A stretch of DNA of 64,000 nucleotides from Methylobacterium sp. E-005 (GCF_022829725.1 NZ_JAKSYG010000240.1:124001-188000), one strand, 5' to 3'. Positions 16,901 to 25,758 are shown, numbered from the stretch's first letter. Numbers and translations are program-made. The notes: generated by a model not told the origin, from the letters alone.

Positions 16901-19198
16901 TCACCGGACCTCGACGAAGCCGCCGGGCGCACGGCTGCCCTCGGCCATCGCCCGCGCCCTGTCGAGGGGGCTGGCCGCGGCGCGGTCGTCGGGCTTGCGG
17001 GCGCCCTTCTGCACCTCGCCGCTGCCACCCTTCGCCGCCGGCTCGGCGGCTGGCACGCGCTCGACCGTGCGGAACAGGCCGTTCAACCCGCTGATCACCT
17101 CGAAGGAGCGGCGCGAGAGCTTGCCGTAGGCGCTGGCATTGGGATCGATCGGGGCGGTGGGACCGCCGGAGGCCTGCTGCTGGGCGGCGCGGGGGCTCTC
17201 CTTCAACCCCGGCAGCGGCTTGATCTCGATGCCCTGATGGGCCGGCTCCATCACGTCGTGCCAGGTCTGGGCCGGGAGCGAGCCGCCCGTGAGCTTGTTG
17301 GTCGAGGTGTGGTCGTCGTTGCCGAACCAGACGGCGCCGACGTAATTGCCGGTGTAGCCGACGAACCATGCGTCCCGGTAGGCGTTCGTGGTGCCGGATT
17401 TGCCCGCGACCTTCACACCCTCGAGTTGCGCCCGCTTGCCGGTGCCCTCCTCGACCACCTTGTTGAGCATGAAGTTCATGTCGGCCACCACCTGGGGTGA
17501 CAGCACACGCTCGGGCGCCTCGTCGGCGTGGCGGTAGATCACCTCGCCGGACGAGTTCTTCACCTCCATGGCGGCGTAGGGCTTGGCCCGGAAGCCGCCG
17601 TTGGCGAACACCGCGTAGCCCGCCGCCTGATCGATCACCGTCACCTCGTCCGAGCCGATCGGCATCGAGACCGTGTCGATCAGGTTCGTGGTGATGCCCA
17701 TCTTATGGGCAAGGTCGATGATCTTGGTCCGGCCGGCCTTGGCGGCCTTGGCCTCGTGGGTGATGCCCATGCCCTTGCCCAGCGCGATCGAGATCTTGAT
17801 CGGGATCGTGTTGATCGACTTCGCCACGGCGAGCCACATCGGCACCCGGCCGGCATAGGAGCGACCGTAATTCTGCGGGCACCAGTTGCCGATGCAGACC
17901 GGACTGTCGACCACCACGGTGTCGGGCTTGAACAGGCCGGAATTCAGCGCCGCCGAGTAGACGTAGGGCTTGAACGAGGAGCCGGGCTGGCGCAGCGCGT
18001 CGGTCGCGCGGTTGAACTGGCTCTCGCCGTAATCGGCACCGCCCACCATGGCGCGCAGCGCCCCGTCGGGATCGAGGATCACCATGGCGGCCTCGTCGAC
18101 GTCCATGGCGTCGCCGGACTTGCGCAGGATGTCGGCCACCACCTCGTCGGCCCGCTTCTGGATCGCGAGGTCGAGGGGCGTCTTCACAATCAGCACGCGG
18201 TCGTTGCGGAGCTTGCCCGCATCGGCCATGCCCTTGATCTCGCCGAAGGCCCAGTCGAGGTAATAGTCGGCGGTGATGTCGCGGGTGCGGGTCACCGGCG
18301 TCGCCGGATTGCGCAGCGCCGTCTGGATCTGGCCCTCGGTGACGAAGCCCGCCTCCACCATGTTGTGCAGCACGTCCGCCGCCCGGGCGCGGGCTGCCGG
18401 CAGGTTGACGTGCGGGGCGTACTTGGTCGGCGCCTTGAACAGGCCGGCCAGCATGGCGGCCTCGGCGAGGCTGATGTCCTTGAGCGGCTTGCCGAAATAG
18501 TAATCCGCCGCCGCCACGGCGCCGAAGGTGCCGCCGCCCATATAGGCCCGGTCGAGATAGAGCTTCAGGATCTCGTTCTTGGTCAGGTGGCTCTCCAGCC
18601 AGAGCGCCAGGAACGCCTCGTTGATCTTTCTTTCGAGGGACCGCTCGTTCGTCAAAAAGAGATTCTTGGCGAGCTGCTGGGTGATGGACGAGCCGCCCTG
18701 CGTGCCGTTGCCGCCCTTCGAGTTGTTGACCAGCGCGCGCAGCGTGCCGATCGGGTCGATGCCCCAATGCTCGTAGAAGCGCCGGTCCTCGGTCGAGACC
18801 AGCGCCTTGATCATGATGTCGGGAAACTCGTCGAGCTTCAGCGAATCGTCGTGCTTGATGCCGCGCCGCCCGACCTCGGTGCCGTAGCGATCGAGGAAAG
18901 TGACGGCCAGATCCTGTTGCTTCAGCCAGTTCTCGCTGGTGAGCTGGAAAGCGGGCTGGGCCAGCGCCAGCATCAGCACGGCGCCGCCGGTGCCGATGGT
19001 GACGCCTTCGCTGGTGAGATCCAGGGCGACGCGCTTCCAGCCGCGCACGGCGAAGCGGCCCATGAAGCGCCGGAAGCGCTCGTAGGCCTCGCCGGTCGAG
19101 CGGCCGCTGTCGTAGAGGCCCGCATTGACCCAGGCGTCGAAGGCGAGGGCGGCCCGTTCCAGGCGAACCTTGATCTCGGTGAGCGTCGGCAGGCGCAC
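16901..19198 (-). CDS. Penicillin-binding protein 1A (bifunctional)
   Basis: A 765-residue class A PBP with both peptidoglycan glycosyltransferase and transpeptidase domains. After a cytoplasmic leader, a membrane segment lies near 65-82. The GT51 domain has the catalytic Glu137 in STEDRRFYEHWGID and GGSSITQQLAKNLF. The transpeptidase domain has Ser407 in the SSFK motif of RQPGSSFKPYVYS, the SIN motif in AKSINTIPIK and KSGTTNAYRDAWFVGYT. The C-terminal ~80 residues are Ala/Pro/Lys-rich and likely disordered. Translation appears to start at GTG 19198, with no clear ribosome binding site. First gene of a three-gene operon with DUF1214 and DUF1254-like genes. Confidence 0.95.
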   Translation of the reverse strand: MRLPTLTEIKVRLERAALAFDAWVNAGLYDSGRSTGEAYERFRRFMGRFAVRGWKRVALDLTSEGVTIGTGGAVLMLALAQPAFQLTSENWLKQQDLAVTFLDRYGTEVGRRGIKHDDSLKLDEFPDIMIKALVSTEDRRFYEHWGIDPIGTLRALVNNSKGGNGTQGGSSITQQLAKNLFLTNERSLERKINEAFLALWLESHLTKNEILKLYLDRAYMGGGTFGAVAAADYYFGKPLKDISLAEAAMLAGLFKAPTKYAPHVNLPAARARAADVLHNMVEAGFVTEGQIQTALRNPATPVTRTRDITADYYLDWAFGEIKGMADAGKLRNDRVLIVKTPLDLAIQKRADEVVADILRKSGDAMDVDEAAMVILDPDGALRAMVGGADYGESQFNRATDALRQPGSSFKPYVYSAALNSGLFKPDTVVVDSPVCIGNWCPQNYGRSYAGRVPMWLAVAKSINTIPIKISIALGKGMGITHEAKAAKAGRTKIIDLAHKMGITTNLIDTVSMPIGSDEVTVIDQAAGYAVFANGGFRAKPYAAMEVKNSSGEVIYRHADEAPERVLSPQVVADMNFMLNKVVEEGTGKRAQLEGVKVAGKSGTTNAYRDAWFVGYTGNYVGAVWFGNDDHTSTNKLTGGSLPAQTWHDVMEPAHQGIEIKPLPGLKESPRAAQQQASGGPTAPIDPNASAYGKLSRRSFEVISGLNGLFRTVERVPAAEPAAKGGSGEVQKGARKPDDRAAASPLDRARAMAEGSRAPGGFVEVR

Positions 19199-19476
19199 GA
19201 TGTCGAACCCGGCTTGTCGAGCGCCTCAGCGGCGGATGGTGGAGCGTCCGCACCGCAGACAGGGAACCTGCGGCCGAGCCACCGCACGGCATCCCCATCC
19301 ATAGCAGGATCCGGAACCGCGGGCGAGGCTCTGCGCAGTCTCGCGAATCGCCGCGGACGAGCTTGGGCGTAACGCACAGGGACGCGATCCGGTCGCACGA
19401 TCGCGGTTCCGGCCACGCTTGATCCACAGGCGCGGCTCGGGCAGAGAGACGCCTCCCCGATCGAGAGACCTCATCG

Positions 19477-19968
19477 ATGCCCAAGCCCGAGGCGGTGCGC
19501 CGCGGGGCGGCCGAGCCGTTCTGGCGCACCAAGACGCTCGAAGCCATGACCCCCGCCGAGTGGGAGAGCCTGTGCGACGGCTGCGGCCGGTGCTGCCTCC
19601 TGAAGCTTGAGGACGAGGATACCGGTGAGGTCCACCACACCGATATCGGCTGCACGCTGCTCGACGGCCTCACCTGCCGGTGCCGCGACTACGTCCACCG
19701 CCAGAAGCGGGTGCCCGATTGCGTCCGGCTGACGCCCGAGGCGGTGCGGTCGATCGCCTGGCTACCCCAGACCTGCGCCTACCGCCTCGTGCGGGACGGC
19801 GAGCCGCTCTACCCCTGGCACCCGCTGGTCTCGGGCCGGGCCGCGAGCGTGCACGAGGCCGGCATCTCGGTGCGTGGCCGCCTCTCCGGTAACGAGGAGG
19901 AGTTTCTGGAAGAGGAATACCCGGACCGGATCGTGGACTGGCCGGCGCTCGATCCGCAGGCCGACTGA
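19477..19968 (+). CDS. YcgN/UPF0260 family cysteine-cluster protein
   Basis: A 163-residue protein of the YcgN (UPF0260) family. The conserved cysteine cluster reads LCDGCGRCCLLKLEDEDTG, followed by DIGCTLLDGLTCRCRDYVHR, VPDCVRLTPE and LPQTCAYRLV; these cysteines probably bind a zinc ion or an Fe-S cluster, as in the YkgJ superfamily. The C-terminus WHPLVSG...SVRGRLSGNEE is typical as well. The function of the family is not established. It stands alone on the plus strand, ending before a two-hairpin repeat that may act as terminator. Confidence 0.88.
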   Translation: MPKPEAVRRGAAEPFWRTKTLEAMTPAEWESLCDGCGRCCLLKLEDEDTGEVHHTDIGCTLLDGLTCRCRDYVHRQKRVPDCVRLTPEAVRSIAWLPQTCAYRLVRDGEPLYPWHPLVSGRAASVHEAGISVRGRLSGNEEEFLEEEYPDRIVDWPALDPQAD

Positions 19969-20002
19969 AGACGGCCATCCCCTCGAGCGGAGCGACAGGT
20001 CT

Positions 20003-20090
20003 CGGTTTCGAAAGGTCGAGACCTTTCGCGGGTCCAGGGCAGAGCCCTGGTCACCATCGCGAAACTCTGCCCCAAGACCCCGCCAAACGA
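20003..20090. repeat. Two-hairpin repeat between convergent genes, copy 1
   Basis: It begins with a perfect stem (CGAAAGGTC, loop GA, GACCTTTCG), followed by a second perfect 7-bp stem (CCAGGGC, loop AGA, GCCCTGG). The same order of modules is found, in the opposite orientation, at 32505-32630. Both copies lie between convergent genes, which fits a bidirectional terminator or a dispersed repeat element. No T-run follows the hairpins. Confidence 0.65.
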
Positions 20091-20121
20091 CTTCTGCCCT
20101 CTGAAGCTCGGATCACCTGGG

Positions 20122-20820
20122 TCAGACAGGCCCGGCCTCGCTGCACGCCGCGCGCGAGGACGGGGCGAGCAGCCGTCCCCCGGCCAACCCGTTCACCGCG
20201 ATCACGATGGCGACCGCCGCCGCATGCATCAGCAGATCCGTCGCGGTGGCGTCATGCGGGTGGACCGGCATCAGCAAAGCCGCCGCCGCCGCCGAGACAG
20301 CGAGGCCGCCCAGGGCCGCTGTCAGCTTCGGCCGGAGCGGGCAGGCCCGGCGCAGCATCACGACGATCAGCGCCGAGAATGGCACGGACACGCAGATCAG
20401 AAAGCTGAAGCAGCCCGTGACCGTATGGGCGCCCGGGATGTCGGCCCCGGGGGCGAGCCAGTCGCGCAGGCAGCCGAGCCCGCTCGCGCCGATCCAGAGG
20501 GCAAGTGGCGGCAGCGGCAGCAGCGCCCACCGGCCCGAGCGTCCCGGCACACTCGTCGCGAAGGCCGCATAGGCCGCCGTGATCGCCGTGAGGACGGCAC
20601 CGATCGCCGCCAGGGCGAGGTCGGGCACGTGCATGCGCAGCATGAAGCCCGCCATGCCGGCCTCCGCCACCAGAAGCAGGCCGGCCAGCAGCGCCGCGCC
20701 GAGCCACAGGGCTGTGCGGATCCCCGGCGCCGGCAGCGGCCGCACCGGCTCCAGCTCGCCAGCGAGCGCTTCGACGAGCCGGTCGTGACGGGAGGCTTCG
20801 CAGCCAGCGCGCTCGGCCAT
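20122..20820 (-). CDS. NrsF-family (DUF1109) membrane anti-sigma factor
   Basis: A 232-residue inner-membrane protein with about six hydrophobic helices. RTALWLGAALLAGLLLV, ALAAIGAVLTAITAAYAAFA and the ALWIGASGLGCLRDWL region, with a second cysteine-containing segment TVTGCFSFLICVSVP, match NrsF proteins. These bind their cognate ECF sigma factor and release it on stress, often oxidative or metal stress. The start codon overlaps the sigma gene stop (TGATG), a coupling typical of sigma/anti-sigma pairs. Two membrane-facing cysteines may sense the signal, but that is inference. Confidence 0.85.
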   Translation of the reverse strand: MAERAGCEASRHDRLVEALAGELEPVRPLPAPGIRTALWLGAALLAGLLLVAEAGMAGFMLRMHVPDLALAAIGAVLTAITAAYAAFATSVPGRSGRWALLPLPPLALWIGASGLGCLRDWLAPGADIPGAHTVTGCFSFLICVSVPFSALIVVMLRRACPLRPKLTAALGGLAVSAAAAALLMPVHPHDATATDLLMHAAAVAIVIAVNGLAGGRLLAPSSRAACSEAGPV

Positions 20821-21377
20821 CACTCCGCCTCCCGCGTCAGGCTGGTCCGGAGCGCCTTCAGCGCCCGGTGCAGGTTCACCTTGAGGGCGCCTTTGCTGCG
20901 CCCGGTGAGCGCTGCGGCTTCGTCGAGGGACAATTCGCGCAAGCCCAGCTGCTCCACCGCCTGCCGCTGCCCCTCGGGCAGGGACGCCACCGCGCGGGCC
21001 AGCGCCGCGGCACGGTCCCGCGCCTCCAGGCTCTGGCTGGGAGCCGGGCCGGGATCGATCTCGGCCTCGTAGGCCAGGGGGTCGTTGACCTCCCGGGGGC
21101 GCCGGCCCGCCCGGCGCAGCCGGTCGATGGCCCGCCGCTGGGTGATGGCCCGCAGCCAGGGCATGAACGGCCGGGCGGGATCGTAGCTCGCCCGGGCCCG
21201 GTGAACGGTCATCAGCGTGTCCTGCACGACATCGTCCACCGCCTCGCCGCGCACGCCCTGCGCCCGGGCGATCGCCGAGACCACGGGCAGGCAGGCCTTC
21301 AGCAGCGCACGATAGGCGGCCGCGTCGCCGCGTTGCGCGGAGGCCATCAGGCCTGCGAGTTCCTCTTCGAGCGCCAT
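20820..21377 (-). CDS. ECF RNA polymerase sigma factor
   Basis: A 185-residue extracytoplasmic-function sigma factor. Region 2 is visible as DDVVQDTLMTVHRARASYDP and FMPWLRAITQRRAIDRLRR; region 4 as LPEGQRQAVEQLGLRELSL and ALTGRSKGALKVNLHRALK. The start at 21377 follows a GGCGGAG. An in-frame ATG at 21491 would add 38 residues and overlap the upstream stop; I prefer the shorter form. It is coupled to the anti-sigma gene that follows and to a secreted DUF1223 protein gene that precedes it, so the three probably form one stress-response unit. Confidence 0.88.
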   Translation of the reverse strand: MALEEELAGLMASAQRGDAAAYRALLKACLPVVSAIARAQGVRGEAVDDVVQDTLMTVHRARASYDPARPFMPWLRAITQRRAIDRLRRAGRRPREVNDPLAYEAEIDPGPAPSQSLEARDRAAALARAVASLPEGQRQAVEQLGLRELSLDEAAALTGRSKGALKVNLHRALKALRTSLTREAE

Positions 21378-21487
21378 CCGGGCTCCGCCGCCGTTCCGTT
21401 CCCCGGCTAGCGCCGCATCTTGCCCGGCCTCGGAGCCGAGCGCCAGCGACCAGCCGCAGGTGGCGAGCCCGGCCGGCACGGCGAGGA

Positions 21488-22204
21488 TCATCGCAGCGCC
21501 TCCCGCCGCGCCCCATCCTGATCGAGGCGGGCGGCGCCGAGGATGCGCCCATCCGCCGCCTGCAGCAGGACGGCCGCCGTATCGCCCTCGGGTCGCGCCG
21601 CCGCGAAGGTCGCGGCGGCCCCCGACCAGCGACCGAGATCGTGGATCGCGCGGACGACGTTGGCCTGCTCCAGGGTCCGCCCAGCATTCTCGCCGCGCAG
21701 CACGCGGGTGGTATGGCTCGGATCGAACCCGACCAGCAGGACGCGCGCGGCGCCGGCCCCGGGGCCGACCCGGGTGACGAGTCGGTCACCGTCGCGGGCC
21801 AGCGCCACCGGGATGCCGGGTCCGGACGCCCGGGCCCGCGCAATGGCGCCGCGCAAGGCCGCCTCGTCGGATCCGACGAGGCCGACTGTCCCATCGATCA
21901 CGGCCTGTGGCGTGTAGCCGGGGCCGCCGAACCGGGCCGCATAGGCATCCTGCCGCGCCGTCGCGGCCGGCAGGGCATAGGGATCGCGCCAGTTGAGATG
22001 GTTCCAGTAGGTGACGTGGAACGCGAGCGGGAGGACGTCGCCGCCCTCATGCGCGAGCCGACCGAGCAGCGCCTCAGCGGGCGGGCAGGAGGAGCAACTC
22101 TGCGAGGTGAAGAGCTCGACGACGACGGGGCGGTCCGCAGCCGCGGCCGGACCGACGGCGCCGAGGAACGCGAGGGCGAGGGTGATCGGAGCGACAGGGC
22201 GCAT
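21488..22204 (-). CDS. Secreted DUF1223 thioredoxin-like protein
   Basis: A 238-residue exported protein. It has a signal peptide (ITLALAFLGAVGPAAAA), then VVVELFTSQSCSSCPPAEALL with Cys37 and Cys40 in a CSSC arrangement like the active site of thioredoxin-fold proteins, followed by FHVTYWNHLNWRDPYA. These features define DUF1223. Redox activity is inferred from the motif; no substrate is known. It sits first in the operon with the ECF sigma and NrsF anti-sigma genes, which suggests it is part of an envelope oxidative-stress response or its output. Confidence 0.85.
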   Translation of the reverse strand: MRPVAPITLALAFLGAVGPAAAADRPVVVELFTSQSCSSCPPAEALLGRLAHEGGDVLPLAFHVTYWNHLNWRDPYALPAATARQDAYAARFGGPGYTPQAVIDGTVGLVGSDEAALRGAIARARASGPGIPVALARDGDRLVTRVGPGAGAARVLLVGFDPSHTTRVLRGENAGRTLEQANVVRAIHDLGRWSGAAATFAAARPEGDTAAVLLQAADGRILGAARLDQDGARREALR

Positions 22205-22272
22205 GGCGTGGATTCCTGTGCGCCGGCGGATCGATCCGGCGCACCGACTCTTTCGCCCCCCGGCAACCGCGG

Positions 22273-23067
22273 TTACGCCGGACCGGCCCCATCGAGCTCG
22301 AAGGCATCGACATCGCGCAGCAGCGCCACGAAGGCCCGCGCCCCATGCGCCAGGGCCGCGCGCCCGGCCTCGGCGGTGCCGAGCCGCGCGTCACCCATGG
22401 CGCCGGAGGGATGGAGATCCCCGGCCTTCCAGGCGAAGGCGGCGGGGCGGCCGGCGCGCAGGTGGGTGAAATCGCGGATCATCGTGAGCGTCCGCGGCGG
22501 GAAATTGGCGATTCGGTCGGTCCGCACGAGGTCCGGCCGCAGGGCCAGCATCAGCGCGGTCTCGACCCCGCCCGCATGGATGCCGTGGGCGATCTCATCG
22601 GCCGGGAACAGGCCGTCGGGATAGCCGAATCGGGCCCAGGCAGTCGTCACCGCCACCATGCCGTACCGGGCGCGCAACTCAGCCGCCACGAGGTCGATCA
22701 GCGCGCTGTTGCCGCCATGGCTCGTGACGATCACCAGCTTGCGGCAACCGGCCCGGCGGAGGGCGGCGCCGATGCCCGTCCAGGCCGCGAGCGCCGTCCC
22801 AGTGTCCAGCGTGAGCGTGCCTGGGAATTCATCGTGCTCATCCGACTTGCCGGTCGCCTGCACGGGCAGGATCAGCACGTCGAGGGCGTCCGGAACGCAT
22901 GCCTGCACCGCGGCGAGGTAGCCGTCCGCGATGATCGTGTCGGTGGCGAGCGGCAGATGCGGGCCGTGCTGCTCGGTGGCGGCCACGGGCAGCACGGCGA
23001 TGGCGCGCCGCATGTCGCGGTTTTTCAGCTCCTCCGTCGTGAAGTCGGACCAGAACCGCGCCGCCAT
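22273..23067 (-). CDS. Creatininase family amidohydrolase
   Basis: A 264-residue creatininase-fold protein. The metal-binding segments are VAATEQHGPHLPLATDTI (Glu and His near the N-terminus), SDEHDEFPGTLTLD, TSHGGNSAL and GIHAGGVETALML. Family members hydrolyse cyclic amides such as creatinine, or process mycofactocin peptides (MftE). No mycofactocin genes are nearby and the substrate is not clear. The gene follows the DUF1223 operon direction but with a 68-base gap; it may have its own promoter. Confidence 0.82.
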   Translation of the reverse strand: MAARFWSDFTTEELKNRDMRRAIAVLPVAATEQHGPHLPLATDTIIADGYLAAVQACVPDALDVLILPVQATGKSDEHDEFPGTLTLDTGTALAAWTGIGAALRRAGCRKLVIVTSHGGNSALIDLVAAELRARYGMVAVTTAWARFGYPDGLFPADEIAHGIHAGGVETALMLALRPDLVRTDRIANFPPRTLTMIRDFTHLRAGRPAAFAWKAGDLHPSGAMGDARLGTAEAGRAALAHGARAFVALLRDVDAFELDGAGPA

Positions 23068-23169
23068 ACCCGCCGGGACCTCCCCCTGCCGCCAGACGGC
23101 ACCGGGTTACCGGACCCCCTGTAACCGGCGCGGGGCCGGCGAGTCGACCGGCCGCCGACCCGATTCGCG

Positions 23170-23703
23170 TCAGCCGAAGAGCGCGTCGATGTCGTCCTGG
23201 GAGGGCATCGCTGCGTCGGCCTGCGGGCCGCTCAGCATCAGATCCTCCGCACGGGCGCGGCGGGCGCGCTCGACCGGGTCGGTCGTGGCGGCGTCGCGCG
23301 CCTTCACGGCACCGACGAACCGGGCGAGGCGCTGCTCGAACAGCCGGAGCGATTCGACCACCTTGGCGATTCGCTGTCCCGTGATGTCCTGGAACGCGCA
23401 GGCCTCGAAGATCGTGTTGATGCGCTCCTCGACCGCCTCGCGGTAGCCGGGCCCGTCGGGCAGGCCGAGCATGGCTTCGGCCGCTTCCATGATGGTGTTG
23501 GTGGCGCCCGCGGTCGCCGCCACCACGCTGCCGAGCTCCTCATGCGCCATGGGGATCCGGTCGCGACTCATCTCGTTCGCGCGGAGCGCCCCGATCTCCT
23601 CGCGGAGATGGGAGATGTATTCGGCGATCTCGCTCAACTCGGCGATGACGGCCTGGGGTTCCCGGAGTCGCACTTCGGACTGCCGAGGGACGGCTAACGA
23701 CAT
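23170..23703 (-). CDS. cheZ: CheZ-type chemotaxis phosphatase
   Basis: A 177-residue all-helical protein with the CheZ signature: FEACAFQDITGQRIAKVVES, which includes the catalytic Gln of QDITGQR, and a C-terminal tail SQDDIDALFG that docks on CheY. Its length is shorter than the E. coli protein (214 aa), like other alphaproteobacterial CheZ. It dephosphorylates CheY-P and resets motor switching. The start at 23703 has AGGAGAAC upstream. It lies 111 bases after cheY on the same strand. Confidence 0.88.
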   Translation of the reverse strand: MSLAVPRQSEVRLREPQAVIAELSEIAEYISHLREEIGALRANEMSRDRIPMAHEELGSVVAATAGATNTIMEAAEAMLGLPDGPGYREAVEERINTIFEACAFQDITGQRIAKVVESLRLFEQRLARFVGAVKARDAATTDPVERARRARAEDLMLSGPQADAAMPSQDDIDALFG

Positions 23704-23814
23704 GCTGTTCTCCTGAGATCGGCCTCCGTCCGGATCACCCGCGCCGCGCGCAGGAATCATCCGACGCATTGGCGGGGCAGCCGGACGACGCGGGGAACGT
23801 TTCATCGATCCCAA

Positions 23815-24198
23815 TCAGCTGCCGCAGACGGCTTCGATCTTCGATTTCAGGGTGGCGGCGTTGAACGGCTTGACGATGTAGTTGTTCACGCCCGCCTTCT
23901 TGGCAGCGATGACGTTCTCGGTCTTCGATTCGGCCGTCACCATGATGAACGGCGTCGTCCGAAGATTTTCGTCGGCGCGCACGTGCCGGAGCAGCTCGTA
24001 CCCCGTCATCGGCTCCATGTTCCAATCGGAAATCACCAGGCCGTACTTGCGGTCCTTGAGACGGGCCAGTGCTTCCGTACCATCAGAAGCGTCATCAACC
24101 TCCTCGAAGCCGAGCTGCTTCAGAAGATTACGAATAATGCGGACCATCGTCTGGTAATCATCGACAACGAGGATCGGCATGCTCAAGTCGAGAGCCAT
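23815..24198 (-). CDS. cheY: Chemotaxis response regulator CheY
   Basis: A 127-residue receiver domain. Acidic pair Asp13/Asp14 in LVVDDYQTM, phospho-acceptor Asp58 in VISDWNMEPMTG, Thr88 in IMVTAES and Lys110 in NNYIVKPFN are all present. The sequence closely follows the chemotaxis CheY pattern. Phosphorylated CheY binds the flagellar switch and changes rotation. It is the first gene of the cheY-cheZ unit; a CtrA-like box lies 55 bases upstream. No CheA or receptor gene is in the window. Confidence 0.95.
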   Translation of the reverse strand: MALDLSMPILVVDDYQTMVRIIRNLLKQLGFEEVDDASDGTEALARLKDRKYGLVISDWNMEPMTGYELLRHVRADENLRTTPFIMVTAESKTENVIAAKKAGVNNYIVKPFNAATLKSKIEAVCGS

Positions 24199-24485
24199 CG
24201 AACCACTACTCCGTAATTGCCCGGCGGGAAGCCGCGGCGGCTCCCGGAAAGATTAACGCTTCGCTAAGGCTGCAATTTAGCTGCGCCGTACGTGATTTTA
24301 AATAGGGCTTGCGCATTGCGAAGCCGTTAATCGCCGTCGCCAGCGCATGGCCCGGCCGAGTGTTGCGCCGCCGCCCCCCTCGCTTGACCCTCCGGGCACC
24401 TTTCGGCAGGGTCCGGTCGCGTCGGGCCCCGCGCGGGCATGGCCTGCGACCCCACCCGACCTTCCGAGCATCCGACCCCGACACA
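24199..24485. promoter_or_regulatory. Divergent spacer between cheY and ribF
   Basis: A 287-base spacer with visibly AT-rich patches (around 24250-24320) that stand out from the GC-rich surroundings. It probably holds promoters for both directions. The only motif I can name is the CtrA-like box at 24253-24267. No FMN riboswitch fold is apparent before ribF. Confidence 0.45.
24253..24267 (-). promoter_or_regulatory. Candidate CtrA-like box upstream of cheY
   Basis: On the cheY strand the sequence reads TTAG, seven bases, TTAA, matching TTAA-N7-TTAA at all but one base. It lies about 55 bases upstream of the cheY start, in a promoter-like position. It has the same geometry as the site before motA, which suggests shared cell-cycle or motility control. 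Confidence 0.45.
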
Positions 24486-25472
24486 ATGGCCTCAGGCGAC
24501 GACACGGCGGCGCGCACCTTCACGATCTGCCGCCCCGACGCGCCGGTTCCGCCGGCCCTGACGGGGGCGGTGGCGGCGATCGGCAATTTCGACGGCGTCC
24601 ATCTCGGCCACCGCGTCCTGATCGAGCGCGTACGCGCGGCCGCGCGGGACGGCGGCCGGCCCGCCGTGGTCCTGACCTTCGAGCCGCATCCGCGGGCCTA
24701 TTTCACCCCCGACGCGCCGATGTTCCGCCTGACCGAACTCACCGCCAAAGAGATCGTGTTCGCCCGCCTGGGACTCGACGGGGTGATCGTGCGCCGCTTC
24801 GACGGGGCGCTCGCCGCGACGGGTGCGCGCGCCTTCGTCGTCGACTTCCTGAAGACCTCGCTCGGCCTATCCGGTGTGGTCGTCGGCCATGATTTTCATT
24901 TCGGCCGTGGCCGCGAGGGCACACCCGCGATCCTGGCCGATCTGTGCCGGGAGGCCGGCCTGAGCTGCCATATCGTGGCGCCGGTCGCCGTCGGCGACGA
25001 GGCGGAGCCGGTCTCATCGAGCGCGATCCGCGCTGCGCTCACCGCGGGGGACATCGCCCGGGCCAACGCCCTGCTGGGCTACCGCTGGTTCGTGCTGGGC
25101 CCGGTCCGCCACGGCGACAAGCGCGGCCGGCAGCTCGGCTTTCCCACCGCCAACCTGATGGTGCCCGATTGCGGCCTTGCGCACGGGATCTACGCGGTGC
25201 GGGTACGCCTCGCCGGAGGCGCGTTGCGCGACGGCGTCGCCAGCTACGGCCGCCGCCCGACCTTCGATGACGGGGCACCGCTGCTGGAGACCTACCTGTT
25301 CGATTTCTCCGGCGATCTCTATGGCCAGGAGATCGCCGTGGAGTTCGTCGGCTACATCCGCGGCGAGGAGCGGTTCGCCAGCGCCGATGCCCTGGTCGAA
25401 CGCATGCATGTCGACGCAGCGGCGGCACGGTCCATGCTCGCACAGGATGAAACCCGGTCCATGCTGGACTGA
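24486..25472 (+). CDS. ribF: Bifunctional riboflavin kinase/FAD synthetase
   Basis: A 328-residue RibF. The N-terminal FAD synthetase (nucleotidyltransferase) domain has VAAIGNFDGVHLGHRVLI and VVLTFEPHPR, plus VVVGHDFHFGRGREGT and PVSSSAIR. The C-terminal flavokinase domain has GYRWFVLGPVRHGDKRGR, LGFPTANLM, GRRPTFDDGAPLLETYLFDF and ERFASADALVERM. It phosphorylates riboflavin to FMN and adenylates FMN to FAD. The ATG at 24486 puts a short extension before the first beta strand. Next downstream is the DUF2093 gene. Confidence 0.95.
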   Translation: MASGDDTAARTFTICRPDAPVPPALTGAVAAIGNFDGVHLGHRVLIERVRAAARDGGRPAVVLTFEPHPRAYFTPDAPMFRLTELTAKEIVFARLGLDGVIVRRFDGALAATGARAFVVDFLKTSLGLSGVVVGHDFHFGRGREGTPAILADLCREAGLSCHIVAPVAVGDEAEPVSSSAIRAALTAGDIARANALLGYRWFVLGPVRHGDKRGRQLGFPTANLMVPDCGLAHGIYAVRVRLAGGALRDGVASYGRRPTFDDGAPLLETYLFDFSGDLYGQEIAVEFVGYIRGEERFASADALVERMHVDAAAARSMLAQDETRSMLD

Positions 25473-25536
25473 TGTTCCGGGGGGATCGCCGGCCGCGCCG
25501 ATCGTGTAGAAGGGCGGCATCAGGCAGGAGGCGGAC

Positions 25537-25755
25537 GTGCTGGGTCGTTACGAGCGCGCGAACAATGGCGAAGCGGTGGTCGAGTACGGCGACGGCACCA
25601 TGCGGGTGGTCAAGCCGGGCAGCTTCGTGCGTTGCGCGGTGACCGGCGAGACGATTCCCCTCGACGCGTTGCGCTACTGGAGCGCGCTGCGCCAGGAGGC
25701 CTATTCCTCCCCCGAGGCGATCCTGAAGCGCCTGAAGGAGACCGGCCGGCCCTGA
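25537..25755 (+). CDS. DUF2093 domain-containing protein
   Basis: A 72-residue protein of the small DUF2093 family found in Rhizobiales. The conserved core is PGSFVRCAVTGETIPLDALR followed by YWSALRQEAYSSPEA. GTG start at 25537 with AGGAGG upstream. In many Rhizobiales genomes, as I recall, a DUF2093 gene lies next to lpxK, as here, where it converges with lpxK just four bases away. Its function is not known; the CVTGxxIP-type segment may be a metal or nucleic-acid contact. Confidence 0.85.
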   Translation: MLGRYERANNGEAVVEYGDGTMRVVKPGSFVRCAVTGETIPLDALRYWSALRQEAYSSPEAILKRLKETGRP

Positions 25756-25758
25756 TCG

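Noticed and set aside
17528..19372. A 614-codon open frame on the plus strand
   Set aside because: It is antisense to the PBP1A gene, which has complete catalytic motifs; the opposite reading has no domain.
24199..24485. FMN riboswitch before ribF
   Set aside because: No conserved riboswitch core sequence is visible in the leader.
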